A stretch of 35,060 bases of DNA, from positions 1 to 35,060 of the forward strand of contig JAJYRE010000006.1 in assembly GCA_021794235.1 (NCBI GenBank). The letters are read 5' to 3'. Every line of letters begins with the position of its first letter. Position 1 is the stretch's first letter. Source of the stretch: Nanobdellota archaeon. Its GTDB lineage: Archaea; Nanobdellota; Nanobdellia; Parvarchaeales; Parvarchaeaceae. A program made the position numbers and the translations under genes. Below are positions 27,400 through 35,060 of this stretch, piece after piece. The notes beneath the pieces are model-generated. The model did no database searches. It saw nothing but the letters and a program-made list of their open reading frames with translations, and had not been told where the DNA came from.

Positions 27400-27422
27400 A
27401 AAGTCATTGTTTAAATGACTTT
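27400..27422. promoter_or_regulatory. 9-bp inverted repeat whose loop region carries the probable tRNA-Gly TATA box
   Basis: AAAGTCATT-GTTTA-AATGACTTT; minus-strand ATTTAAAC lies about 25-32 bp upstream of the tRNA 5' end (27384). Confidence 0.45.
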
Positions 27423-27461
27423 TTTATTTATTATAATAATCTGTACGTTTAATATAAAAAT

Positions 27462-27890
27462 ATGCAGGATGGACAGGACTGGAGGGATTTCGAGAACGCG
27501 GTCGGGGACATATTCGACGAATTCGGGTATAGGACTGAAAGGAACGTAAATTTCAAGACAGCCAGAAGGTTCCAGATAGACCTTATCGCCTACGACAGGA
27601 TGAGGGCGTTCTTTGTCGACTGCAAGGACCATTTTTACATCAGCCCATCAAAGGAGGAGGAGTTTATAATACAGCAGAATGCCAGGATGCTAAACTACGT
27701 GAAGCAGAACGGGGAATTCGCAGGGAAAAGGAATATATCCCTGCTGGTTACCAGATACAGGACAAATTCGCTCATGGAGCACACAGAGGGAATCGGGAAG
27801 ATACTTGCGGTGGATATAAACAGCCTGCCGGAGCTTCTTAGCAACCTGCACCTGTACGAGAGCGAACTCCTGTCTATGAAGGATATCTGA
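27462..27890 (+). CDS. Putative PD-(D/E)XK-fold nuclease (restriction-endonuclease-like)
   Basis: GYRTERNVNFKTARRFQIDLIAYDRMRAFFVDCKDH: D...(V)DCK arrangement typical of the PD-(D/E)XK core, with an N-terminal helix WRDFENAVGDIFDEFGY. Confidence 0.65.
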   Translation: MQDGQDWRDFENAVGDIFDEFGYRTERNVNFKTARRFQIDLIAYDRMRAFFVDCKDHFYISPSKEEEFIIQQNARMLNYVKQNGEFAGKRNISLLVTRYRTNSLMEHTEGIGKILAVDINSLPELLSNLHLYESELLSMKDI

Positions 27891-28634
27891 TTACTCCAGT
27901 CTGTTTGCCAGTATAAACGACAGAACCGCATCCTTGTTTATCAGTTCGTATTCCACTTTAAGCGGATAGTTGTTTGACAGCATTACCTTTATAGGCCTGT
28001 CCGGATCGGCGACGTTGAGGAACTTTGAAAGGTATTCTATCGAGTATTTCGCCCTCGTCATTCCCTCGGACTTTACGTTAAGGAGCTCCTTGTTCTCATT
28101 CATCGATATCTCCTGCGAGAATTCCTTCTCCTCGCTCCTCGAACTTAGCATAAGGCGCATTCCGTCCACTGTAAAGTAAATAGAATCGTCCACGAGGCTG
28201 GCCGCCTTTATGGATTCCTTCAGAGCAGAACTCACCAGCATGGCTTCGGCTGTGAAATTCAGCTGCGGCACCTTCTGTGCGGTGTAATTCTCATCTATCA
28301 GGGGGATCGTGAAATGGAGCCTGGATTTTCCCCTTATGTCTATCTCCAATCTGTTCTTTGAATCCTTGAATTTGGCCTTGTCCTCCTTCTTCATCATCTT
28401 TAGTATGCTGTTAAGGTCGTCTAGCGAAACCGACAGTTTTATCTCCTTGTCGACGTTGAAAGTGGAGAATATGTTCTTGTTTCCCTCGAAAAGGACCATA
28501 GCTATGTTTGCAGGGTCCATCGCCTTTATCGTGAATCCGTCCTGGTTAAAGTCGAGCGATACGTCGGACATCAGGCTACCTATCGTGTCCATCATTCTCT
28601 TAAAAAACTCGATATCCTTGAACTCAACTTCCAT
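27891..28634 (-). CDS. pcn: DNA polymerase sliding clamp (PCNA)
   Basis: VSLDFNQDGFTIKAMDPANIAMVLFEG, YSIEYLSKFLNVAD, PLKVEYELINKDAVLSFILANRLE. Confidence 0.95.
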   Translation of the reverse strand: MEVEFKDIEFFKRMMDTIGSLMSDVSLDFNQDGFTIKAMDPANIAMVLFEGNKNIFSTFNVDKEIKLSVSLDDLNSILKMMKKEDKAKFKDSKNRLEIDIRGKSRLHFTIPLIDENYTAQKVPQLNFTAEAMLVSSALKESIKAASLVDDSIYFTVDGMRLMLSSRSEEKEFSQEISMNENKELLNVKSEGMTRAKYSIEYLSKFLNVADPDRPIKVMLSNNYPLKVEYELINKDAVLSFILANRLE

Positions 28635-28959
28635 AATTTAATAGTTCGCTCCTAATCTTTAAATACTTGTTGTAATTATTGTAGTCTTCGGAGCTTATAG
28701 TCTGCACAGAATCGGTTCTTATCTCAAAATCCTCCTTTGTGTCTCCCGGCGCAACCTTACCGGTCACCACTACAATGTCGCCTGTCTTTACCCGCGGCGC
28801 TCCGGAGGCAGGTGGGAGGCATTTTACCTTTTTGTCCCCGTCTACTACGTCAAACATCCCTATCTCGTCCATTCCTATTATCTTTCCGACGAATCGTACC
28901 CTGACGTCTTCTGATGTTATTGAAGCCAGTGATTTATCTGATATTACTGCGTTTTCCAT
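28624..28959 (-). CDS. OB-fold (RPA-like) protein, overlapping the PCNA start
   Basis: VRVRFVGKIIGMDEIGMFDVVDGDKKVKCLPP...VKTGDIVVVTGKV: OB-fold strand pattern; 11-nt overlap with pcn. Confidence 0.65.
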   Translation of the reverse strand: MENAVISDKSLASITSEDVRVRFVGKIIGMDEIGMFDVVDGDKKVKCLPPASGAPRVKTGDIVVVTGKVAPGDTKEDFEIRTDSVQTISSEDYNNYNKYLKIRSELLNYGS

Positions 28960-29436
28960 CTAAGCCGATGAGTTTGTTGAATTGTTTACTACGTTTATGT
29001 CTATTCTGAATGTTTTTGACAGTATCGGGCATGAACCGTACTTTGCAGTTACGTTGGCCACCACAGGGTACGTGCCGGCCTTTGTCGGCGAGTATACCCC
29101 GAATGAGGTATAGTTGAACTGACCTGGGCTCTGCGGTATAGGATTTGCACTCCGTATTGTGAAAGGCGCACTGGAATTAACAGGCACTACATTAAGGCCA
29201 AGGGTATATGTGACGTTGCCGGTGTTTGTAGCGTGCACGCTCATGAATGGGACGTTGCTGGAGCCCAGTGGAACTGTCAAGCTGGTGCCAGTAGAGGCGG
29301 AAAAGTTGAGGTTTATTGCACCGCAGTTTATGGATTGAGGCTGTGAAACGGAAGTTGATAGGGTCCCGGACAATACGAACAGCATGCACAAAAGTGCTGC
29401 TGACCCGACCATGATATATATCTGGCTATTTTTCAT
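28960..29436 (-). CDS. Secreted/membrane-anchored beta-rich hypothetical protein
   Basis: N-terminal hydrophobic anchor (IYIMVGSAALLCMLFVLSGTL) then Thr/Ser/Asn-rich beta-like sequence. Confidence 0.75.
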   Translation of the reverse strand: MKNSQIYIMVGSAALLCMLFVLSGTLSTSVSQPQSINCGAINLNFSASTGTSLTVPLGSSNVPFMSVHATNTGNVTYTLGLNVVPVNSSAPFTIRSANPIPQSPGQFNYTSFGVYSPTKAGTYPVVANVTAKYGSCPILSKTFRIDINVVNNSTNSSA

Positions 29437-29544
29437 ACATCATATTAAGATTCGAATATTAATAAGCGTTGCCAAAAAGATGCCTTGCTCGGTACAACGA
29501 GATAAGCGATTAATCTATAAATAAAACAAATGAATTTTTAAGTA

Positions 29545-30717
29545 ATGGAGATAAAAGACATCAAGGCGATAAAGATTCTAAACGCCAATTCAAATTTCAC
29601 GGCCGAAGTCGAAGTGGAGACTGAGAACGGCAGGTTCAGGGGCTCTTCTCCGGCGGGAGAAAGCAATAGCATGTATGAGGTTAACCAGTTCGGCGGCGAT
29701 ATAGACAAGGAACTGCAGCAGTTCAACGGCTTCCTATCCGGTTTAAAGGGCAAGAGGCTGGAAACCCTCAATGAAATATACGGTGTGGAGGGTACGATAC
29801 CCAAAGAGTTTATAGGAGGACCATCGCTGTCACTTTCATACGCACTCGTCTACGCGCTCAGCAGTTATCTTAAAAAGTCTCCGTTCCAGCTATTTCCAAA
29901 AAAAGAGACTGTGCTACCCGTATGCAAGATGATAGGCGGCGGGCTTCATGCGTCAGGCCTCGGGATGGACATACAGGAGATACTGGTTACGACAGTCGCT
30001 GACAGCAGCACCGCCAGCATAGACAGCACCCTAAAGGTCTATAAGGAGGTTAAAAGGCTCCTTGAGAAGACTACATCGAGTTTTGTGGGCGGAGTGGACC
30101 CTGAAGGGGGGTTTGTAAGCGCCCTTGACAACTATGAGTCCCTGAAGACGGTAAGAAAAGCAGTTGAGAACGTGATAGGTGAGACCGGGGCGGATATAAG
30201 GATGGGGGCGGATTTTGCAGCCTCCACTTTCTACAAGGACGGAAAATACGAGTACAGACGCCCGATATACGGCAAAAAGGCTCTCAACAGAGGAGAGCAG
30301 ATAGATCTCGCGGTAAACCTTGCCAAGGAATTTGATATGTACTACATAGAGGATCCGGTTGACCAGACGCTCGGGGAGGATTACGGCGAGATAATGAGAA
30401 AGGTGGACGGCCTGATTGTAGGAGACGACCTTACGGCTACGATCCCAGACAGGCTTGAAAAAGTGCACCAGTTCATAAATTCCACACTTATAAAACCGAA
30501 CCAGGTGGCGCTCCTGAACCAGGTGCACATATACTCGGACCTTGCGGATAAGTACAATATAACTAAAGTTGTATCGCACAGGTCGGAAGAAACCGCCCTA
30601 TCCATTATATCTGACTTGGCCATAGGGTTAGGCGCAAAGTATTTAAAAGTAGGAATCAATAGAGGAGAAAGAGTAGAAAAACTAAACAGACTAATAGAAG
30701 TAGATTATGGTATTTAA
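29545..30717 (+). CDS. eno: Enolase (divergent archaeal type)
   Basis: MIGGGLHASGLGMDIQEILV, YYIEDPVDQ, VGDDLTAT, LIKPNQVALL, VVSHRSEETALSIISDLAIGLGAKYLKVG. Confidence 0.88.
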   Translation: MEIKDIKAIKILNANSNFTAEVEVETENGRFRGSSPAGESNSMYEVNQFGGDIDKELQQFNGFLSGLKGKRLETLNEIYGVEGTIPKEFIGGPSLSLSYALVYALSSYLKKSPFQLFPKKETVLPVCKMIGGGLHASGLGMDIQEILVTTVADSSTASIDSTLKVYKEVKRLLEKTTSSFVGGVDPEGGFVSALDNYESLKTVRKAVENVIGETGADIRMGADFAASTFYKDGKYEYRRPIYGKKALNRGEQIDLAVNLAKEFDMYYIEDPVDQTLGEDYGEIMRKVDGLIVGDDLTATIPDRLEKVHQFINSTLIKPNQVALLNQVHIYSDLADKYNITKVVSHRSEETALSIISDLAIGLGAKYLKVGINRGERVEKLNRLIEVDYGI

Positions 30718-31303
30718 GAAGATAGATAAATTGGAAGCGTACAAAACGTACGGTACGAGGATAGGAGCAAAGGCGAACAATAAGACGTTCGACAGGTTCG
30801 TATTCAAGAGAATAGCTAACAAATTCACAATTCTGAATATCAAGGTCATAGACGAGAGAATAAAGATGGCTGCAAAGATGCTTAGCGATTATTCCAGGAA
30901 GGACATACTGCTGGTATGCACCCTGGACAGCGCATACTACGGCGTCTACAACTTTTCAAAACTGATGAACATAAGCGTAAACTTCGGAAGGTACCTGGCG
31001 GGATCGCTGACAAACATAAGCTACAGGAACTTCTTCGAACCCAAGATAGTGCTTGTCACTGACCCAAGATCGGACAGGAGGGCCGTAAACGACGCGAAGA
31101 AGATAAATGTACCGATAATAGGCATTGCCAATACAGACAACAGCACCGCTTTCCTTGACTTGATTATACCCGGCAACAACAAGAGCGGAAACAGCATAGG
31201 GCTAGTTCTCTACCTGCTGGCGCTGAATATGGCAAATAAAGAGGAGAAAGAGAAGCTGGAAAGCATAAGTATAGAAGACTTTCTTACAAAAGAGATCCAG
31301 TAA
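30707..31303 (+). CDS. rpsB: 30S ribosomal protein S2
   Basis: GTRIGAKANNKTFDRFVFKR, FGRYLAGSLTNISYRNFFEPKIVLVTDPRSDRRAVNDAKKINVPIIGIANTDN. Confidence 0.93.
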   Translation: MVFKKIDKLEAYKTYGTRIGAKANNKTFDRFVFKRIANKFTILNIKVIDERIKMAAKMLSDYSRKDILLVCTLDSAYYGVYNFSKLMNISVNFGRYLAGSLTNISYRNFFEPKIVLVTDPRSDRRAVNDAKKINVPIIGIANTDNSTAFLDLIIPGNNKSGNSIGLVLYLLALNMANKEEKEKLESISIEDFLTKEIQ

Positions 31304-31310
31304 TTAATAT

Positions 31311-31652
31311 ATGAAGGTTTGCGACGTCAGTATAGACAACAAAGTAATTGCCAAGGGGGTAAAGTATTGCGATACATTTTCCAAAAAACTTCTTGGATTG
31401 ATGTTTACAGCGGCGCCAGGAGCCGGAGCATTCCTGCCGGATGTAAAAGACATACACATGAACTTTGTCAGGTTCGAATTGAAGGTTATATGGCTGGACA
31501 GCAAGTTCAGAGTCGTGCACCAGGTTCGCGCAAAGAGGTGGAGGCTGTATTACGGCCCTAAAGATGCGAAGCATGTGCTTGAACTGCCGGTTTATAATAC
31601 TGCTACCATAAATATAGGAGATGAATTAAGATTAAAGAGCTATGAGCGCTAG
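31311..31652 (+). CDS. DUF192 family protein
   Basis: AKGVKYCDTFSKKLLGLMFTAAPGAGAFLPDVKDIHMNFVRFELKVIWLDSKFRVVHQ. Confidence 0.85.
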   Translation: MKVCDVSIDNKVIAKGVKYCDTFSKKLLGLMFTAAPGAGAFLPDVKDIHMNFVRFELKVIWLDSKFRVVHQVRAKRWRLYYGPKDAKHVLELPVYNTATINIGDELRLKSYER

Positions 31653-32559
31653 AAAAGTAAAAACGATAGAGACAGACGCATTAAATTCTACATCAGAATC
31701 AATCGATCTCGGCGGGATGAAACTCATTCTGCCGGGTTCGTCAAAAATCGAGCTTGGTGACTCTGTAGTCATAAGAGCAATTAGCAGGAAGATTAGTTCC
31801 GGAAATAAGGGCCTTAAGGGGCTGCTATACGAGAGCGTGAAACGGATAAAACCAGACGCGGTGCTCGTATCTGGCGGCATAGACTCCTCCGTTCTGGCGG
31901 CCATCGCGGTTTCGCTTGACAAAGGGGTTGACCTTATGGTCGCAGGATACAAGGACAGCGAGGATGTCCATAACGCTGGGATCCTCGCTGAATCTCTCGG
32001 CAAAGAGCTTAAGATTTCGGAGATAACTGACGAGGATATGCTTGCTTACATCAAGCATCTTAAAAATCTCGGCTTGGGGACGTACAACATAATAATGGGC
32101 GTAGTCGAATACGCGGCCATAAAGAAGCTTGTAGCGTCCGGAGACAGAAAAATAATAAGCGGGATAGGGAGCGATGAGCTTTTCTTCGGCTTTTACAGGC
32201 ACAAGACGATGCCAAAGGATGAACTTAGGGCGTTCAGGGACAAAAGACTGTCCTACATGAATGCGACGGATCTCTTGAGGCTCGACAGAATAGGTAAAGT
32301 TTTAAATGCAAAACTGTATTATCCATATTTAGAGGATAGTGTAATAGATTACGCACTGAAACTTGACCTGGACGAACTAACGAAAGATTATGATAAGAGT
32401 TTACTTCGCACCATCGGTAAAGAGATGGGACTTGGTGAGCTTATAGTAAAAAGAAAGAAAAAAGCCATGCAATACGGAAGTAGCGTGGTTAAAAAATTGA
32501 AGATCCTCTCAAAAAGAGAGGGTTACAAAACAGTAGGTGAGTTAATAGAAAAAATATGA
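31642..32559 (+). CDS. Asparagine-synthetase-like ATP-pyrophosphatase lacking a glutaminase domain
   Basis: VLVSGGIDSSVLAAIAV PP-loop, IISGIGSDELFFGFYRH; no N-terminal GATase. Confidence 0.8.
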   Translation: MSARKVKTIETDALNSTSESIDLGGMKLILPGSSKIELGDSVVIRAISRKISSGNKGLKGLLYESVKRIKPDAVLVSGGIDSSVLAAIAVSLDKGVDLMVAGYKDSEDVHNAGILAESLGKELKISEITDEDMLAYIKHLKNLGLGTYNIIMGVVEYAAIKKLVASGDRKIISGIGSDELFFGFYRHKTMPKDELRAFRDKRLSYMNATDLLRLDRIGKVLNAKLYYPYLEDSVIDYALKLDLDELTKDYDKSLLRTIGKEMGLGELIVKRKKKAMQYGSSVVKKLKILSKREGYKTVGELIEKI

Positions 32560-33887
32560 TAAAAATAAGAGCATTTGGAGGATACAACAAAATCGGAAAA
32601 AGCATGACCGCGATAGAAGCGGACGGCGAAATAATAATAACCGACATGGGTGCGGACATAGAGAGGTTGGTCAATTTTGAAGGGGATAAAAACTATATCT
32701 CGATAAATGACCAGACCGCGCTTGTCGAGAACGGGGTCATACCCGACGACAGGGACTTCTTTGAAAAGGAGGGCAAGAACGTAAAAGCCATAGTCCTTAC
32801 GCACGGACACTTGGACCACGTATGGGCGGTCCCGTTCCTAAGCCAGAAATACAGGTGTCCCGTGATAGCTACGCCTTTCACGATAAAAGTGATTGAGCAC
32901 CTTATGAGGAACATGAAGGTCAGGTCGGCTAGAATGCTGAGCCTCAACACGGGAACCAAATACAAGGTGTCGGACAACCTTACCATAGAACTGGTAAACA
33001 TGACGCACTCGATACCAAACAGTTCGATGGTTGCGATCCACACTAAATACGGCGTGGTCGCATACGCAAACGACTGGAAGCTGGATGACAATCCCACGCT
33101 CGGTAAGAGACCGGACTATGAAAGGATAGAGCAGCTGAACAAGGAGGGCGTTAAAGCCGTGATACTTGACTCTACAAACGCCGATCAGGAGGGTTACACA
33201 TTCTCGGAAAGCGTTGTCAGAACGATGCTGGAGGACGTGATAAAGAGGACTCTGAGCAACAAGACGATATTTATAACGACTTTCTCGTCCCACATAGCAA
33301 GGATAAAGAATATAGTGGAGATAAGCAGAAAGGTCAACAGGAACGTAATGGTGTTCGGCAGAAGCATGGACATGTACATAAAAGCCGCTGTCAGCAACAA
33401 TATCATCGACAAGAGCCTGATACCGGAAGTCGCTATAAGAAAAGAACAGATAAACGGCCTCTTGAAATACGTGAGGGACAGACCCGGAAAGTACGTTATA
33501 CTGTGTACAGGTCACCAGGGTGAGAAGGGTGCATTCCTTGACAAGCTAGTCACAGGACAATACGCATACAAACTATCCGAGGACGACGCGGTTATCTTCT
33601 CCTCCAGGACGATACCAACGCCGCTTAACATTGCTAACAGAAGCATGCTACAGAGTGCACTGGAGAGCTGCAATGTCAACATAGCGGACAACGTACACGT
33701 TTCAGGACACGGTTCCAGGAACGACATCAAGACATTCCTTAAGATGTTAAAACCTCAGCACCTCATACCGTCACACGGTGGAATGGAGAAGCTGAGCAGC
33801 ATGATAGACATCGGAAAGGAGCTCGGCTACGAATTGAATAAGACTTCGCACCTCCTATTGGACGGCCAGGAGATAACGCTGCAGTAG
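32556..33887 (+). CDS. Ribonuclease J-like metallo-beta-lactamase/beta-CASP nuclease
   Basis: MIKIRAFGGYNKIGKSMTAIE, VLTHGHLDHVWAVPFL, TTFSSHIARI, VHVSGHGSRNDIKTFLKMLKPQHLIPSHGG. Confidence 0.93.
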   Translation: MIKIRAFGGYNKIGKSMTAIEADGEIIITDMGADIERLVNFEGDKNYISINDQTALVENGVIPDDRDFFEKEGKNVKAIVLTHGHLDHVWAVPFLSQKYRCPVIATPFTIKVIEHLMRNMKVRSARMLSLNTGTKYKVSDNLTIELVNMTHSIPNSSMVAIHTKYGVVAYANDWKLDDNPTLGKRPDYERIEQLNKEGVKAVILDSTNADQEGYTFSESVVRTMLEDVIKRTLSNKTIFITTFSSHIARIKNIVEISRKVNRNVMVFGRSMDMYIKAAVSNNIIDKSLIPEVAIRKEQINGLLKYVRDRPGKYVILCTGHQGEKGAFLDKLVTGQYAYKLSEDDAVIFSSRTIPTPLNIANRSMLQSALESCNVNIADNVHVSGHGSRNDIKTFLKMLKPQHLIPSHGGMEKLSSMIDIGKELGYELNKTSHLLLDGQEITLQ

Positions 33888-33931
33888 GCGGCACCTGTTA
33901 GAAATAAAAAGTCTGCAGACCTTATCATAGA

Positions 33932-35060
33932 ATGGCTGAAATAATAGACAGGAGCGTTTTCGAAAACAAGATTTGGACGCGGGAGATAGAAAAGAGCGTA
34001 TCGGACCATTTCGAAAAACTCAACATCGGAAAGTTCGAGATAGACACGGATAAGGAGATATTCGGGATTGATACCCCTCCGCCGTACCCGTCCGGACGCC
34101 CCTGGCACCTCGGCGCAGTAGCCCACTATTCTAAGATAGACATGATAGCCAGGGCCAACAGGATGCTGGGCAAAGAAGTCCTGTTCCCGATAGGCATGGA
34201 CAGGAATGGCCTGCCGGTCGAGAAGTACACCGAAAAGAAGCACGGGATAATCATGAGGGATACTCCTAGGAAAAAATTCCTCGAACTCTGCAGGGAATCC
34301 CTGGATGAACTGGAGAAGGAGATGATAGAGATATTAAAGACCGTAGGATATTCAGCGGATTTTGACAATATTTACAGGACAGACTCCCCTGTGTACAGGG
34401 CCCTCACCCAGTCCACATTCATAGAACACTGGAAAAACGGCAGAGTGTACAAGGGGTACAGGCCCAGTAATTACTGTGTGGACTGCGGAACTACGATAGC
34501 CGACGCCGAGATAGAATACAAGGAATTGAAAACTAGGCTGGTCTATATAAAGTTCAGAGTCGAAGACAGCAATGAGCATATGATAATCGCCACCACCAGA
34601 CCCGAGCTTCTTGGGGCGTGTGAAACAGTCATAGTAAACGCTGAGGATAAAAGATACGAATCGGTGATCGGTAAACACATCGTTACTCCGATATACGGGA
34701 AAAAGGTCAAGGTCATCACACACCCGTCCGCTAAGCCGGAGTTCGGAAGCGGTGCGGTCATGGTCTGCTCGTACGGGGATTATAACGATGCCATGCTGTT
34801 CAAAGAGCTCGGATTGACCGAGAACATACTTATAGATACAAACGGGAAGATGAACGCGAACGCGGGAAAAGACCTTGAAGGGCTCACGGTTGAGGATGCC
34901 AGAAAGAAGATGATAGGCATGCTAAAGGAAGGCGGCTTTGTGGACAAGAGCGAGAACATAGCGCACAGGACACCGCTATGCGACCGAAGCAAGACTCCTA
35001 TCGAGATCATACCGATGGAGGAGTATTATCTTAAGATAGTCGACCTGAAAGAAGACCTTG
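33932..35060 (+). CDS. valS: Valyl-tRNA synthetase, N-terminal part (runs off the right edge)
   Basis: Manual translation from ATG 33932: MAEIIDRSVFENKIWTREIEKSVSDHFEKLNIGKFEIDTDKEIFGIDTPPPYPSGRPWHLGAVAHYSKIDMIARANRMLGKEVLFPIGMDRNGLPVEKYTEK..., typical archaeal ValRS; not in the + strand ORF track because truncated. Confidence 0.93.
   Translation, partial: MAEIIDRSVFENKIWTREIEKSVSDHFEKLNIGKFEIDTDKEIFGIDTPPPYPSGRPWHLGAVAHYSKIDMIARANRMLGKEVLFPIGMDRNGLPVEKYTEKKHGIIMRDTPRKKFLELCRESLDELEKEMIEILKTVGYSADFDNIYRTDSPVYRALTQSTFIEHWKNGRVYKGYRPSNYCVDCGTTIADAEIEYKELKTRLVYIKFRVEDSNEHMIIATTRPELLGACETVIVNAEDKRYESVIGKHIVTPIYGKKVKVITHPSAKPEFGSGAVMVCSYGDYNDAMLFKELGLTENILIDTNGKMNANAGKDLEGLTVEDARKKMIGMLKEGGFVDKSENIAHRTPLCDRSKTPIEIIPMEEYYLKIVDLKEDL

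Noticed and set aside
27400-27422. Hairpin plus T-run resembling an intrinsic terminator
   Set aside because: Its loop region contains the TATA-like box at the right distance for the minus-strand tRNA-Gly, so a promoter role is more economical.
32838-33515. 225-aa ORF antisense to RNase J
   Set aside because: His/Val/Tyr-rich antisense artefact; RNase J motifs on the + strand are unambiguous.
33911-33920. GTCTGCAGAC palindrome upstream of valS
   Set aside because: Only 10 bp and isolated; not distinguishable from chance.
33932-35060. ValRS HIGH motif reads HLGA (PWHLGAVAHYSKID), apparently a broken active site
   Set aside because: From memory, archaeal ValRS commonly has the PPPYPSGRPWHIGAxAHYS form, so this looks normal for the family.
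1-35060. CRISPR arrays, transposases, integrases, toxin-antitoxin or phage genes
   Set aside because: None seen; no regularly spaced repeats and no recognisable mobile-element proteins. The window looks like core chromosome.

Overview
Gene-dense archaeal chromosome segment of housekeeping character, probably from a small-genome DPANN/ARMAN-like lineage (lineage is inference). It carries many information-processing genes: both PolD subunits, PCNA with a coupled OB-fold protein, topoisomerase I, a DHH/RecJ-like phosphoesterase, EF-1A, aEF-1beta, aIF1/SUI1, Pth2, S2, RNase J, and Met/Ser/Val aminoacyl-tRNA synthetases. Three tRNA genes are visible on the minus strand: initiator Met(CAU), Val(GAC) and an apparently intron-containing Gly(GCC). 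I see no CRISPR array, transposon, prophage or rRNA. The best candidate for something undescribed is the 742-aa protein at 22756..24984. It reads as a tandem duplication of a calcineurin-like phosphoesterase fold, with one module that has lost its metal-binding motifs and one that largely retains them. Other points worth a second look are: a 13-nt tRNA-Gly intron plus a T-loop U55C change; an initiator tRNA with a bulged T-stem; a thymidylate kinase paralog with a broken Walker A lysine beside an intact copy; a class III signal-peptide surface protein missed by the ORF track; a palindrome overlapping the start codon of a TrmB-like regulator; a PD-(D/E)XK-like nuclease next to PCNA; and small ORFs below the track's length cut-off.
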